Positions 18,961-28,652 of a stretch of 64,000 nucleotides of DNA are shown here, piece after piece. This DNA comes from Acinetobacter puyangensis. Its GTDB lineage: Bacteria; Pseudomonadota; Gammaproteobacteria; Pseudomonadales; Moraxellaceae. Location of the stretch: assembly GCF_900096995.1 (NCBI RefSeq), contig NZ_OANT01000001.1, forward strand, positions 744,001 through 808,000, given 5' to 3'. The notes under the pieces were generated by a model that saw only the letters and a list, made by a program, of their open reading frames with translations, made no database searches and was not told where the DNA came from. Made by a program: the position numbers and the translations under genes. Positions within the stretch are counted from its first letter, which is position 1. Each line of letters opens with the position of its first letter.

Positions 18961-19015
18961 TTTTAAAAAGGAGAGCAGGGCTTGTTGAACACTCATGCGA
19001 TCAACAAGCCTGCCT
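18961..19015 (-). terminator. Terminator of polA
   Basis: On the minus strand CAGGCTTGTTGA pairs with TCAACAAGCCCTG (one bulge) around a loop of about 13 nt, followed within a few bases by CTCTCCTTTTT. It lies about 40 bp after the polA stop. Confidence 0.75.
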
Positions 19016-19052
19016 GTTACTCAATTCACTTCAATATAAAACTGAAATCATT

Positions 19053-21812
19053 TTAATGCGCTTCATCCCAATTCAGGCCCTGTCCAACATCTACCACCAA
19101 GGGTACAGTCAGTTGTACCACATTTTGCATGGCATCTTGTAAGATCGGCCTAAGTTCATCGGCATAGTCCTGATCGACTTCAAGTACCAGTTCATCGTGG
19201 ACTTGAAGTAACAATAAACTACGCTGATGGTCAATTTTCTTTTCCACTTCAATCATCGCCATTTTGATAATGTCTGCTGCACTACCTTGTAGTGGGGCAT
19301 TAATGGCAGCACGTTCGGCAGCTTTACGCACCATCATGTTACGCGCATCAATGTCTGGTGTATATAAACGGCGACCCAATATGGTTTCAACAAAACCCTG
19401 TTCATGTGCCAGTTGTCGGGTACGTTGCATATATTCATAGATGCCGGGATAGCGGTGGAAATATTGTTTGATATAGCTTTGTGATTCTGCGCGGGTAAAA
19501 CCCAGTTGGCGGATCAAGCCAAATTCAGACATACCATATAATAAACCAAAATTCACAGCTTTGGCCTGACGGCGTTGATCTGCGGTGACATCTTCAAGTG
19601 CAATGCCCAAAACTTCTGCGGCAGTGGCACGATGAATATCTTTACCTTCAATAAATGCCTGAACCAGTGCAGGATCCTGTGAAAAATGTGCCATCAAGCG
19701 CAGTTCAATTTGGGAATAATCGGCAGCCATCAGTACCCGACCTTGTGGTGCAATAAAGGCTTTGCGAATCTGGCGGCCAATTTCACCACGAATCGGGATA
19801 TTTTGCAGGTTTGGATCAGATGAGGATAATCGACCAGTGGTGGTGACGGCCTGATGATAGCTGGTATGTACGCGATGCGTTGTCTGGTCGGCTTGTATCA
19901 CCAGACGATCGGTATAGGTGCTTTTTAGTTTTGCCAGCGTGCGATAGTCGAGAATCAGTTGCACAATTGGATGATCAATTTTTTCCAGTACCGATTCACT
20001 GGTGCTGTACTGACCACTGGTGGTTTTTTTGCCGCCTTTAATACCGAGTTTATCAAATAACACTTCGCCCACTTGTTTAGGGGAGGCGATATTAAATTGT
20101 TCACCAGCCATTTCCATGACCTGTTTTTCAAAACCTTGCATGTCCAGATTAAATTCATCACTCAGTTTATGCAAAAACTCTGGATCTAACTGTATGCCCT
20201 GATTTTCCATTCCGGTTAAAACCTGTGCAACCGGTAGTTCGACACGCTCAAGCAGGTGTTTTAATTCCGGACTTACAGCCAGTTTTTTTGACAGAACTTC
20301 ATATAAACGATAGGTGACATGTGCATCTTCGGCCGCATAAGGTGCAGCAATTTCCAGTGGAATCTGATTAAAGGTTAGTTGTTTAACCCCTTTACCGGCA
20401 ATTTGTTCGAAAGTTGTGGTCAGATGGCTAAGATACACTCGGGCAACATCGTCCATGTTATGGCGTGTTGCTGTCGGATTGAGCACATAGGAGGCCAGCA
20501 TGGTATCAAAAATCCAGCCCTGTAATTGGATACCGTGGTTGGTAAAAATGTGCGCATCATATTTAAGATGATGGCCGATTTTGCCAATGGCAGGATTTTC
20601 AAGAATTGGTTTGATCTGTGCCAGAATAGTTTCACGATTTAGCTGTTCAGGTGCGCCTTCATAATCATGGGTAAACGGAACGTAATAGGCGTCTTGTTGA
20701 TCAAATGCCACAGAAAAACCGACCATTTCCGCAATACGATAATCCAGACTGGTGGTTTCGGTATCAATGGCAAACAGTTTGGCTTGGGTCAGGCGCTGGA
20801 ATAACGTATCCCAGTCTTGTTGTGTCAAAATAGTATGATACGTTGCTTTGCCAAGTTGATCTTCATCACTTGTTAATTGTGTGGTACTTTCTGGAACTAC
20901 GGCTTTCGATTCACTACTGTTTATACTTTTATTGAGGTTTTTATTTCTTGGGTTATTCGGATTGTTCGGGTGTTCAAGTGATTGAAGCTGGGTCCGAAAT
21001 TCAAGTTCGGTATAGAGGCGTTTTAATTCATTTGAATTGGGGTCGGTTAGTTTTAAGTCCTCCCAGCTTAAGTTCAGCTCAAGTCCGGTAATGATGGTCG
21101 CAAGTTGATGGTCAACTTTAATATTATCAACATTGTCTTTAATATTTTGTCCGACTTTACCTTTGATCTGGTCGGCATTGGCAATAATGTTATTGAGTGT
21201 ACCAAATTCATTGAGCAGTTTTGCTGCGGTTTTTGCACCAATACCGGGAACACCCATAATGCCGTCCGACGCATCGCCCATCAGGGTTAAATAATCGACA
21301 ATTTGATGTGGATGCACGCCAAATTTTTCAAAAACACCTTGTTCATCCAGTACCCGTTCTTTAAAGCTGTCTTCTAGCGTGACCTTGGGATTAACCAGTT
21401 GTGCCATATCCTTGTCACCAGTGGAAATCAGTACCTGATGACCTTCCAGTAATGCTTGCTGGGTGAGTGTACCAATAATATCATCGGCTTCTACCCCTGC
21501 AAGACTAAACAGCGGAATACCCAGTGCACGGATTAAATCGTGTAGATAGGGAATTTGTTCGCCCAGTTCATCCGGCATACTTGGGCGGTCGCCTTTGTAA
21601 ATCGGTGAAAGTTCATGACGAAATGTCGGTTCTGGTGTATCAAAAATAACTGCCATATGGGTTGGATTAACGCGTCGCATCAGTTTCTGAATGGCCGCAG
21701 ATGCACCGCGAACTGCGTTGGTGTGTAAACCCTGAGAAGTGGTCAATAAAGGAATGGCGTGAAAAGCCCGAAAAAGAAAGTATGATCCATCGACCAATAC
21801 AAAAGGTGGCAT
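19053..21812 (-). CDS. polA: DNA polymerase I
   Basis: A 919-residue, full-length enzyme (E. coli 928) for Okazaki fragment processing and repair synthesis. The 5' nuclease domain occupies about 1-290 (VDGSYFLFRAFHAIP, GVEADDIIGTL, STGDKDMAQLV, GVPGIGAKTAAKLL). A 3'-5' exonuclease domain starts near 340 with the intact acidic motif FAIDTETTSLDY, so proofreading is probably retained. The polymerase domain has motif A DYSQIELRLMAHFS, motif B RRQAKAVNFGLLYGMSEFG and motif C VHDELVLEV. It is a single transcription unit, divergent from the DUF2339 gene. Confidence 0.99.
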   Translation of the reverse strand: MPPFVLVDGSYFLFRAFHAIPLLTTSQGLHTNAVRGASAAIQKLMRRVNPTHMAVIFDTPEPTFRHELSPIYKGDRPSMPDELGEQIPYLHDLIRALGIPLFSLAGVEADDIIGTLTQQALLEGHQVLISTGDKDMAQLVNPKVTLEDSFKERVLDEQGVFEKFGVHPHQIVDYLTLMGDASDGIMGVPGIGAKTAAKLLNEFGTLNNIIANADQIKGKVGQNIKDNVDNIKVDHQLATIITGLELNLSWEDLKLTDPNSNELKRLYTELEFRTQLQSLEHPNNPNNPRNKNLNKSINSSESKAVVPESTTQLTSDEDQLGKATYHTILTQQDWDTLFQRLTQAKLFAIDTETTSLDYRIAEMVGFSVAFDQQDAYYVPFTHDYEGAPEQLNRETILAQIKPILENPAIGKIGHHLKYDAHIFTNHGIQLQGWIFDTMLASYVLNPTATRHNMDDVARVYLSHLTTTFEQIAGKGVKQLTFNQIPLEIAAPYAAEDAHVTYRLYEVLSKKLAVSPELKHLLERVELPVAQVLTGMENQGIQLDPEFLHKLSDEFNLDMQGFEKQVMEMAGEQFNIASPKQVGEVLFDKLGIKGGKKTTSGQYSTSESVLEKIDHPIVQLILDYRTLAKLKSTYTDRLVIQADQTTHRVHTSYHQAVTTTGRLSSSDPNLQNIPIRGEIGRQIRKAFIAPQGRVLMAADYSQIELRLMAHFSQDPALVQAFIEGKDIHRATAAEVLGIALEDVTADQRRQAKAVNFGLLYGMSEFGLIRQLGFTRAESQSYIKQYFHRYPGIYEYMQRTRQLAHEQGFVETILGRRLYTPDIDARNMMVRKAAERAAINAPLQGSAADIIKMAMIEVEKKIDHQRSLLLLQVHDELVLEVDQDYADELRPILQDAMQNVVQLTVPLVVDVGQGLNWDEAH

Positions 21813-21964
21813 GCTTTATATCCCAAAACTAAATTTTTAAATTGTCCTATAGTGTACTGTAATCTGGCGCGTTAAACGACACTGAAACAATAAGACATAT
21901 TGTAATTGAGGTGGGCATGTTAAATTATTGTGCAATATTTAGATTATAAAAATTTAGAACGCCT

Positions 21965-24763
21965 ATGCAACAACAGCAATCCGAACACAACACTTCAGGT
22001 TTATTGAAAATCCCGCAAGCATATTGGGCCAGATATTTATTGATTATATTGATTGTTCTGGTGCTCTGGCAATTTGTTACCGGCGGCAGCTCTAATGTAC
22101 TATTTTCAATATTGGGTTTGACTGTGTTGTTGATTGTGGCAAATTTATTTGAACAACAGCAACGACAAATACAGTCTTTGCAACAACAGCTTTTTGCATT
22201 ACAACAACGTCTAACAGATCTACCGTCTAAAGATCAGATGTCTTCTGATGCAGCGCAAGCAACGATGACAACGCAATCCTTAGAACAGCCTTTGCCATCT
22301 ACAGTGCAAGATAAAGAAGGCCCATTCCCTGATGAGGTTGCTGTACCAGATGAAGCAACTTCACAGATTAATTCCACGCCATTACCTAATCAGGTTGCCG
22401 TGTCTGTTGCATTGTCCAAACCCCAGGAAGATGCAGATACCTTAAAAGAACTAAAAGCTGTAACGTCCTTATGGCATACAGCGATTGACTGGTTTAAAGG
22501 TGGCAATAGCATTGTGCGGATTGCCATTGTGGTGTTATTGATCGGGGTGGTGTTATTGCTACGTTTCGCCAGTGAATATTGGCAGCTTACCTTATCTGCA
22601 AAAATGGCAGCGATTGCAGGCGGTGGTTTTGTATTAACGGCTTTGGGTTATGTGTTGCGTAAAAAGCGTTTTGAGTATGCGATTAGTCTGCAAGGGGCAG
22701 GCTTGGGAATTGTATTCTTAGTGCTGTTTAGCGCATTTCACCTGCATGTCATTGCATCAATCAGTCTGGCTTATCTAAGTTTGATCGCTTTACTGGCTGC
22801 AACCTTAGTATTGGCTTTGCGGCAAAATGCCTTGATTTTGGCTTTTATTGCCTTGGGCAGTGGTTTTGTAGCCCCTTTTATTTTAAATACCGGAAGTAAT
22901 AATGTTGCTGCAATGATGGCGTACTATTTTGTGTTGAATAGTGCGCTGGCTGTGATTGCATGGTTTAAACCGTGGCGTATTCTCAATACTGTGGCGTTAT
23001 TAATGACTTTTGGGATTGGTGGATTTGCCGTCTGGTTTAATGCCGAGCCCGGACAGTATTTTCAGATTAGTTGTTGGGTCTGGTTGATCTTTGCCTTATA
23101 TCTGTTTATTTCGATTCGATACAGCCAATTAATCATTCAGTTTGATCAAAAATTCAGTGATATTCCATTCATTGATAGTACCCTTATTTTTGCCACACCT
23201 TTTATGGCCTTTAGTCTTTATGCAGGTCTGGTGGATTCTGATGGTCAGGCCTTAAGTATTGCTAGCGCAATTTTGGCAGCAGTGTATTTGAGCATTGGTT
23301 TTGTCCTGCACCGTAAGGTTCATCAACTTACGATTTTGGCACAATGCTTTTATGGACTTGGTTTGGTATTTTTGGCATTAATTTTACCATTCGCCTTTGA
23401 TGCTTACTGGAGTAGTGTTGGCTGGGCGATTCATGGTGCCGTGGTGCTGTATCTAGGCTGGCGGTATAACATTGTCAATGCCCGATATTTTGGTACGGTC
23501 TTATTGCTTGCCAGTGGCATTGCGACGTTATGTGCTGTTATTCTGGACCAGCAAACTGTTTTATTTGCGTCCAGTGTATTGATGTTATGCTATGCACTTG
23601 CTGCATATTGTTTAAGATATAATTTACAACAAAGACCACGTTCGGCATTTGAACAATTTTTTTCAATCTTATTTATTATCCTGTCTTTTACCCTTACACC
23701 TTATGTGTATCATCGGATCGCTGTTCATTTATCATGGTCCATGTATTTCGTTAGTTTGCCATTACTGCTGTGGTTTTTGATTTTAACGGGCTTATATAGA
23801 CTTAAAAATAAGGTTTTGGATCGGGATTGGTCGGCCATTAGTTTCATTATTCTAGCGGTTGCTGCATTTCTTACTTTTGCGCATCTGATCGACTTTCACA
23901 TCGGTGATTTGCTGGCAATTTATCAGCTTAATCATGAAAAAAGACAGCAATTATTCTGGGTCGGTATTTTGTGGCTGGCTGGTTTTGCGGTATTTATTCG
24001 CTGCCGAAGCATGCAAGATAAAGTGAGGCAGCTTGCACAACATTATACACTTGCAACCATTGCAGTGCTGTATCTCGGTATATTGGGCGCTGTCTGGTCA
24101 AATTCTTTTACATCAATCTATTTGTGGGCGCTTGTCCCGATTATTGTATTTTCTATCACCTTATTTTTTGAAAAATATAAGGATTTACAGTCGTATTGGG
24201 TTGGTAATCCCGGCATCATTGTGATTGGGCTGTTATGGCTCTGTTATATCTCGGCCTTACATACAGGGCAGTGGCATTTGCCTTATATCGTGTTGTTGAA
24301 TCCCGTGGACTTAAGCAGTTTACTCTTATTTGCGATCATCACTTATGCGATTCGACCTTTCTTAATGCAAGGGCAGCGAGAAGTGCAAATCATCAGTGCT
24401 GCCAGTATCTTGTTTGTGGGGCTGTTTCTGATCAGTAGCGTATTATTACGGGTTTTATATCACTATGCCGATCTGCCGTACTGGTCGCAACAAGCGTGGG
24501 GTAATAGTACCGTGCAAACTTGTCTGACCATTTTATGGACCAGTGTTGCGTTGGTTTTAACGTCACTGGCAAGCCGAAAATCATGGCGTTATATCTGGAT
24601 GCTGGGGATTGCAGTACTGGCGCTGGTGATTCTAAAACTGATTTTCCTTGATTTGTCACATAGCCATACCTTAACCCGTATTGTTTCTTTTATCGGTAGT
24701 GGTTTGATTATGCTGGTGATTGGGTATTTTGCACCCTTACCGCCAAAGGCAAAATTGAACTAA
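21965..24763 (+). CDS. DUF2339 family giant polytopic membrane protein
   Basis: A 932-residue inner-membrane protein with two dozen or more predicted helices. After two N-terminal helices there is a Gln-rich stretch (about 60-85, EQQQRQIQSLQQQLFALQQR, likely a short coiled coil) and a polar linker to about 165. From there the protein is almost continuous membrane, beginning WFKGGNSIVRIAIVVLLIGVVLLLRFASEY, the conserved DUF2339 entry motif. The family has no established function. The ATG at 21965 has no strong ribosome site. It converges with the MscS gene. Confidence 0.85.
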   Translation: MQQQQSEHNTSGLLKIPQAYWARYLLIILIVLVLWQFVTGGSSNVLFSILGLTVLLIVANLFEQQQRQIQSLQQQLFALQQRLTDLPSKDQMSSDAAQATMTTQSLEQPLPSTVQDKEGPFPDEVAVPDEATSQINSTPLPNQVAVSVALSKPQEDADTLKELKAVTSLWHTAIDWFKGGNSIVRIAIVVLLIGVVLLLRFASEYWQLTLSAKMAAIAGGGFVLTALGYVLRKKRFEYAISLQGAGLGIVFLVLFSAFHLHVIASISLAYLSLIALLAATLVLALRQNALILAFIALGSGFVAPFILNTGSNNVAAMMAYYFVLNSALAVIAWFKPWRILNTVALLMTFGIGGFAVWFNAEPGQYFQISCWVWLIFALYLFISIRYSQLIIQFDQKFSDIPFIDSTLIFATPFMAFSLYAGLVDSDGQALSIASAILAAVYLSIGFVLHRKVHQLTILAQCFYGLGLVFLALILPFAFDAYWSSVGWAIHGAVVLYLGWRYNIVNARYFGTVLLLASGIATLCAVILDQQTVLFASSVLMLCYALAAYCLRYNLQQRPRSAFEQFFSILFIILSFTLTPYVYHRIAVHLSWSMYFVSLPLLLWFLILTGLYRLKNKVLDRDWSAISFIILAVAAFLTFAHLIDFHIGDLLAIYQLNHEKRQQLFWVGILWLAGFAVFIRCRSMQDKVRQLAQHYTLATIAVLYLGILGAVWSNSFTSIYLWALVPIIVFSITLFFEKYKDLQSYWVGNPGIIVIGLLWLCYISALHTGQWHLPYIVLLNPVDLSSLLLFAIITYAIRPFLMQGQREVQIISAASILFVGLFLISSVLLRVLYHYADLPYWSQQAWGNSTVQTCLTILWTSVALVLTSLASRKSWRYIWMLGIAVLALVILKLIFLDLSHSHTLTRIVSFIGSGLIMLVIGYFAPLPPKAKLN

Positions 24764-24842
24764 AAAAGGTCTATATGATATAAAACCATTTGATGCTGGT
24801 GTAAATATTTAGACTCAGATTTATTATTAACTATGTATCGGA

Positions 24843-24876
24843 CCTTGCAATATGTTATATCAAAAATATTGCAAGG
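24843..24876. other. Perfect 11-bp inverted repeat between converging genes
   Basis: CCTTGCAATAT (24843-24853) is matched by ATATTGCAAGG (24866-24876). It lies between the ends of the DUF2339 and MscS genes. No T run follows on either strand, so it is a hairpin that may stop or stabilise the two transcripts rather than a classic terminator. Confidence 0.6.
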
Positions 24877-24893
24877 TAAAAATTCACAGCTCG

Positions 24894-25808
24894 TTATCGT
24901 GGTTCGCGTTTGATTTCTTCTTTATTGGCATATTGATCAATATCTTCATTTGTTAATGGTGCTGCTTGTCGTTCTACCAGTCCCATTTTGGGAATTGGGA
25001 TTTCAATATCATTGTCAATAAAACCATTGCGTATGCGTTCCTGCATTTCATCATGAACCTGAATATAATGTTTTTGCAAAGTCCAGACCGTGAATAATAA
25101 CTCGATTGAGGATTCCCGAAATGCTGTCACCGCCACCATGGGACGAGGTTCATCTAGTACCAGCGGATAATTATCTGCTACGTCGATCATGACCTGACGG
25201 ACCTTAACGATGTCTTCATGAAAATTAATAAACAAGGTGATCGGAATACGCCGTATGGGAAAACGGGTTAAATTATAAAACGGTGCCCGGATGAGTTGTT
25301 CGTTGGGGACACGGATGACGGTATTATCTAGCGTTTGCAGCTTAACCGAAAGCAGGTCAATCGAAAGTACTTTCCCTTCAAGGGTATGCCCACGAATTAA
25401 AGTCAGTTGAATGGTATCACCGACTTCAAATGCACCTTCACCAATCAGAAATAAACCGCTAATCAGGTTGGAGGCAGAGGTTTGAGAAGCAAAACCCAAT
25501 GCAACCGTTAAAATTCCTGCTGCGCCCAAAAATACGCTGAGTTTAAATCCTGCTTCCCTTAAGCTTGCGATCAGAAATAGAATGAAAATAAAATAGAAAA
25601 TTCCCCGTCGCCAAATCAGGCGCTGATGTAACGTTAGTCTGGAACCAATGGTTGCAGTAAAGGTATTACTGATGATTCGGGCAATAAAAAAACCGATAAA
25701 TGCGAATAAAATTGCAAATAAAATTTCCTGAAAACGATCCGTGCTTAGATTCGCCACAAAGCTTTTAAGGGTATCAAGGATTTGCTCAGTGATGTTCAAT
25801 TCAGCCAT
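24894..25808 (-). CDS. Mechanosensitive ion channel, MscS family
   Basis: A 304-residue small-conductance channel that releases solutes on hypo-osmotic shock. There are transmembrane segments at about 25-47, 68-85 and 90-125. The pore-lining TM3 reads GAAGILTVALGFASQTSASNLISGLFL, with the Gly/Ala packing of MscS, followed by the beta domain (GAFEVGDTIQL, VLSIDLLSVKLQTLDNTVIRVPNEQL). The C-terminal cytoplasmic vestibule domain runs to about 275. It starts 8 bp after the DUF432 gene on the same strand, so the two are probably co-transcribed. Confidence 0.93.
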   Translation of the reverse strand: MAELNITEQILDTLKSFVANLSTDRFQEILFAILFAFIGFFIARIISNTFTATIGSRLTLHQRLIWRRGIFYFIFILFLIASLREAGFKLSVFLGAAGILTVALGFASQTSASNLISGLFLIGEGAFEVGDTIQLTLIRGHTLEGKVLSIDLLSVKLQTLDNTVIRVPNEQLIRAPFYNLTRFPIRRIPITLFINFHEDIVKVRQVMIDVADNYPLVLDEPRPMVAVTAFRESSIELLFTVWTLQKHYIQVHDEMQERIRNGFIDNDIEIPIPKMGLVERQAAPLTNEDIDQYANKEEIKREPR

Positions 25809-25816
25809 GTTTATCC

Positions 25817-26632
25817 CTAGAAAAGTGATTCAAACATATTAGTAATAAATCCGGCACTTTCAGTGCGTGCAGGCTGTACATACGTCACTTCACCTGCCAT
25901 GGGGGGGGTACGTGTTTCAATGCGAATACGCGGTGGCCGTTCAATGCTGTCCTGATAGACTTTGATTTCCGAAGTCCATAAACGTCCTGTTTGTTCACTG
26001 TGAAATAAGGGCAAGGAATGCACAGGCACATTAATTCGTTCAAGCCGCATCTGCTGATTACTATCATTGTAGAAGTGAATCGGGGTAATGGCACGAAAAG
26101 CACGTGGTTTTAACAGGTTGAGATCGGTACTGCCATCCACCGGGGTGGCATAGCATAGCTGGCCTTCCATTTTACTCATACCAAACCAAGTATCTTTGGG
26201 ACGAATGACAGGAAAATCAAACAGGGGCTTTTTTTGATTATCGACAATGCCGCAAATCCATAAGGGTGTGCTGATAAATAACGAAGCACGTTGACCTGCC
26301 GGAATATAGATCGGTTGTACCGGTTTAATCACCACCGAACGATCTGCAAGCCTCGGCAATAAAAATATTTTTTCTCCAGTTCGATTGAACATATAACGTT
26401 CAAACAAAATCGGCGCAGGAAATAATTCGTCCGGATCCAGCTTTTGCCAATCCTGCTGGCTCTCATGTTGATTCTGTGGGCGATGATATTCGATACGCCA
26501 TTCTTTTTCATTACGAATCAAACGGAAATATAGCGAACCAAAGCGCCAAGAATAGGCTTGATGCAGGGAAAAATGAAATTCTCCCCACCATTTTAAATCT
26601 GTTTCGACATGGTCTAATTTATTCAACATCAC
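25817..26632 (-). CDS. DUF432 family protein
   Basis: A 271-residue soluble protein that I recognise as DUF432-like: WWGEFHFSLHQAYSWRFGSLYFRLIRNEKEWRIEY at the N-terminus, DRSVVIKPVQPIYIPAGQRASLFISTPLWICGI in the middle, and FRAITPIHFYNDSNQQMRLERINVPV later. No signal peptide or membrane segment is evident. Its place directly upstream of an MscS channel suggests that it serves or regulates the channel; this is inference from position. Near the 3' end the coding strand has a run of eight C (25901-25908). The start may be Met1 or Met2. Confidence 0.75.
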   Translation of the reverse strand: MMLNKLDHVETDLKWWGEFHFSLHQAYSWRFGSLYFRLIRNEKEWRIEYHRPQNQHESQQDWQKLDPDELFPAPILFERYMFNRTGEKIFLLPRLADRSVVIKPVQPIYIPAGQRASLFISTPLWICGIVDNQKKPLFDFPVIRPKDTWFGMSKMEGQLCYATPVDGSTDLNLLKPRAFRAITPIHFYNDSNQQMRLERINVPVHSLPLFHSEQTGRLWTSEIKVYQDSIERPPRIRIETRTPPMAGEVTYVQPARTESAGFITNMFESLF

Positions 26633-26729
26633 ACCCGATGAATATATAGAAAAATAATTTTGTCTTCACCTTATAACATAGTTCAAGTACACTCAAGTAA
26701 GCTAATTCATTAGATTTTTGCAAATACCC

Positions 26730-28214
26730 ATGCTTAGACAAACCCAAATCCCTTATAGCTTTGCAAAACGCCATGGCGTGTTGTTTCAATTTGATGGCGA
26801 TCAAACAAATATAATCCGTTGTCAACACACACCATTTGAGGCATTGCAGGAAGCCCGACGTTTTCTGGGACATTCTGCACATTATCAGCTTGTATCTGAT
26901 CAGGATTTCCAGAAAATATTGAGCGCAGCCTTTGCTGGAGATACTGGTGAATCGCAACAAGTCGCTGCCGGACTAGAAGACCATCCGGATTTGCTTAGTC
27001 TTGCCGATCAAGTGCCGGAAATGGAAGACCTGATGGATCAGGAAGACGATGCTCCGATTGTTCGACTGATTAATGCTTTATTGTCTGAGGCGATTCGTGT
27101 TAATGCATCGGATATTCATGTCGAGGTTTTTGAAAAACGCCTTTCCGTGCGCCTACGTGTGGATGGACAATTAAGAGAAATTGTACAGCCGCGTCGTGAA
27201 CTTGCACCACTTCTGGTGTCTAGGATCAAAGTCATGGCAAGACTGGATATTGCCGAAAAACGTATTCCGCAAGATGGTCGTATCTCACTACGTTTGGCAG
27301 GTCGGGAAGTGGATGTGCGTGTGTCGACCTTGCCATCGAGTCATGGTGAGCGGGTGGTGATGCGACTGCTGGATAAACAGGCAGGCCGATTAAACATGAC
27401 CCATTTAGGCCTGATGGCAGATGATTACCAACGTCTAAGCTATCTGGTGCATCGTCCACATGGCATCATTCTGGTAACCGGACCAACCGGTTCGGGGAAA
27501 ACCACCACACTGTATGCCGCGCTTTCCGACTTGAATGATAATACCCGCAATATTCTAACTGCCGAAGATCCGATTGAATACCAACTTGAAGGTATCGGGC
27601 AAACACAGGTCAATACCAAAGTGGATATGACCTTTGCCCGTGCATTAAAAGCCATGTTACGTCAAGATCCAGATGTGGTGATGGTCGGGGAAATTCGGGA
27701 TCTGGAAACGGCTGAAATCGCAGTACAGGCTTCATTAACAGGTCATTTGGTACTGTCAACCTTACACACCAATACCGCAATTGGTGCAGTGACACGATTA
27801 AAAGATATGGGGATCGAACCCTTTCTGTTATCCAGTTCCTTGATCGGTGTTGTGGCACAGCGGTTGGTACGAACATTGTGTTCACATTGTTTGCAATGGA
27901 AAGATGCAGATGAGCATGAACAACAATTGTTTGAGCAAATGCAACATAGCACACCATTGAAAATTCCACATCCCGTAGGCTGTGATAAATGTAATCAATC
28001 CGGATTTAGTGGGCGAACTGCAATATACGAAGTGGTGCCGATTGATGATCATATGCGCCGCTTGATCCATGGTAATGCGGCTGAGTATGAACTGGAAACT
28101 TATGCCCGAAAACAATCGCAATCGATTCGCCACGACGGCTTAAGAAAAGTGCTTGCAGGCAAAACCACTGTAGAGGAAGTATTAAGAGTGACCAATCAGG
28201 AAGAAGTGGTTTAA
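26730..28214 (+). CDS. gspE: Type II secretion ATPase GspE
   Basis: A 494-residue secretion ATPase that powers the type II secretion pseudopilus from the cytoplasmic face. I use ATG 26730; a TTG at 26718 is an alternative. A short N1/N2-type domain covers about 1-100. The ATPase domain has Walker A GPTGSGKT at 251-258, the Asp box ILTAEDPIEYQ, Walker B VVMVGEIRDLETAEIA and the His box STLHTNTA. A four-cysteine zinc motif (CSHCLQW and CDKCNQSGFSGRTAIYE) follows, as in GspE and PilB. The length favours GspE over PilB. It is not beside other gsp genes, in line with the dispersed layout known in Acinetobacter. Confidence 0.9.
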   Translation: MLRQTQIPYSFAKRHGVLFQFDGDQTNIIRCQHTPFEALQEARRFLGHSAHYQLVSDQDFQKILSAAFAGDTGESQQVAAGLEDHPDLLSLADQVPEMEDLMDQEDDAPIVRLINALLSEAIRVNASDIHVEVFEKRLSVRLRVDGQLREIVQPRRELAPLLVSRIKVMARLDIAEKRIPQDGRISLRLAGREVDVRVSTLPSSHGERVVMRLLDKQAGRLNMTHLGLMADDYQRLSYLVHRPHGIILVTGPTGSGKTTTLYAALSDLNDNTRNILTAEDPIEYQLEGIGQTQVNTKVDMTFARALKAMLRQDPDVVMVGEIRDLETAEIAVQASLTGHLVLSTLHTNTAIGAVTRLKDMGIEPFLLSSSLIGVVAQRLVRTLCSHCLQWKDADEHEQQLFEQMQHSTPLKIPHPVGCDKCNQSGFSGRTAIYEVVPIDDHMRRLIHGNAAEYELETYARKQSQSIRHDGLRKVLAGKTTVEEVLRVTNQEEVV

Positions 28215-28219
28215 CACGA

Positions 28220-28456
28220 TTAATCTTCCTTGATCTGCTGTGATGGTGGTTCTAAAAGTGTAGAGGCAGGTACGCCAAGCGTATCTGCCAGTTTATAAAT
28301 ATTAATTAAAGCAATGTTGCGTTTTCCTCTTTCGACTTCACCTAAATAACTTCTGGCTATGCCACATTCCAAGGCTAATTTCTCTTGAGAAATTCCTCTG
28401 ATTTTTCGTAATTCTTTTAAACGCAAGCCAAATAGAACGAGAGGGTTATCTTCCAT
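28220..28456 (-). CDS. XRE family transcriptional regulator
   Basis: A 78-residue protein made of little more than one helix-turn-helix of the Cro/C1 type: LGLRLKELRKIRGISQEKLALECGIARSYLGEVERGKRNIALINIYKLADTLGVPASTLL, described here in pieces as LRLKELRKIRGIS (helix 1), QEKLALECGIARSYLGEVE (helix-turn-helix) and NIYKLADTLGVPAS. I use ATG 28456; the frame stays open to 28558, but those codons are the iteron repeats and look non-coding. The gene converges on gspE with 5 bp between the stops. It probably binds the iterons upstream. Confidence 0.88.
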   Translation of the reverse strand: MEDNPLVLFGLRLKELRKIRGISQEKLALECGIARSYLGEVERGKRNIALINIYKLADTLGVPASTLLEPPSQQIKED

Positions 28457-28491
28457 ATCATCATATGTACAAATAAAAATGATATTAGAAG

Positions 28492-28566
28492 TACACGCTC
28501 TATAAGACCACGCCTTATAAGAGCACGTGATATAAGAACACACGTTAAAAGTGCACACTATATAAG
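28492..28566. promoter_or_regulatory. Five tandem 15-bp iterons upstream of the XRE gene
   Basis: Five head-to-tail 15-mers lie at 28492, 28507, 28522, 28537 and 28552: TACACGCTCTATAAG, ACCACGCCTTATAAG, AGCACGTGATATAAG, AACACACGTTAAAAG and TGCACACTATATAAG. The consensus is NNCACRNNNTATAAG. The fixed CAC and TATAAG, with variable middles and exact 15-bp phasing (about 1.4 helical turns), point to an array of binding sites for one protein. They stand between the XRE gene and the divergent membrane-protein gene, the natural place for an operator. Confidence 0.85.
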
Positions 28567-28652
28567 TGACATTTTTTATTTTTTAATATATTATTAATCT
28601 TTGTAAAAGTTATACATTGGATTAAAAATTTCAATTCAGCTGAGAGAATAGT

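Noticed and set aside
28457..28558. N-terminal extension of the XRE protein through the iterons
   Set aside because: The open frame exists only because 15-bp repeats keep phase; it encodes a Cys/Tyr/Ser-rich repeat not typical of XRE proteins, and the ATG at 28456 gives the normal domain start.
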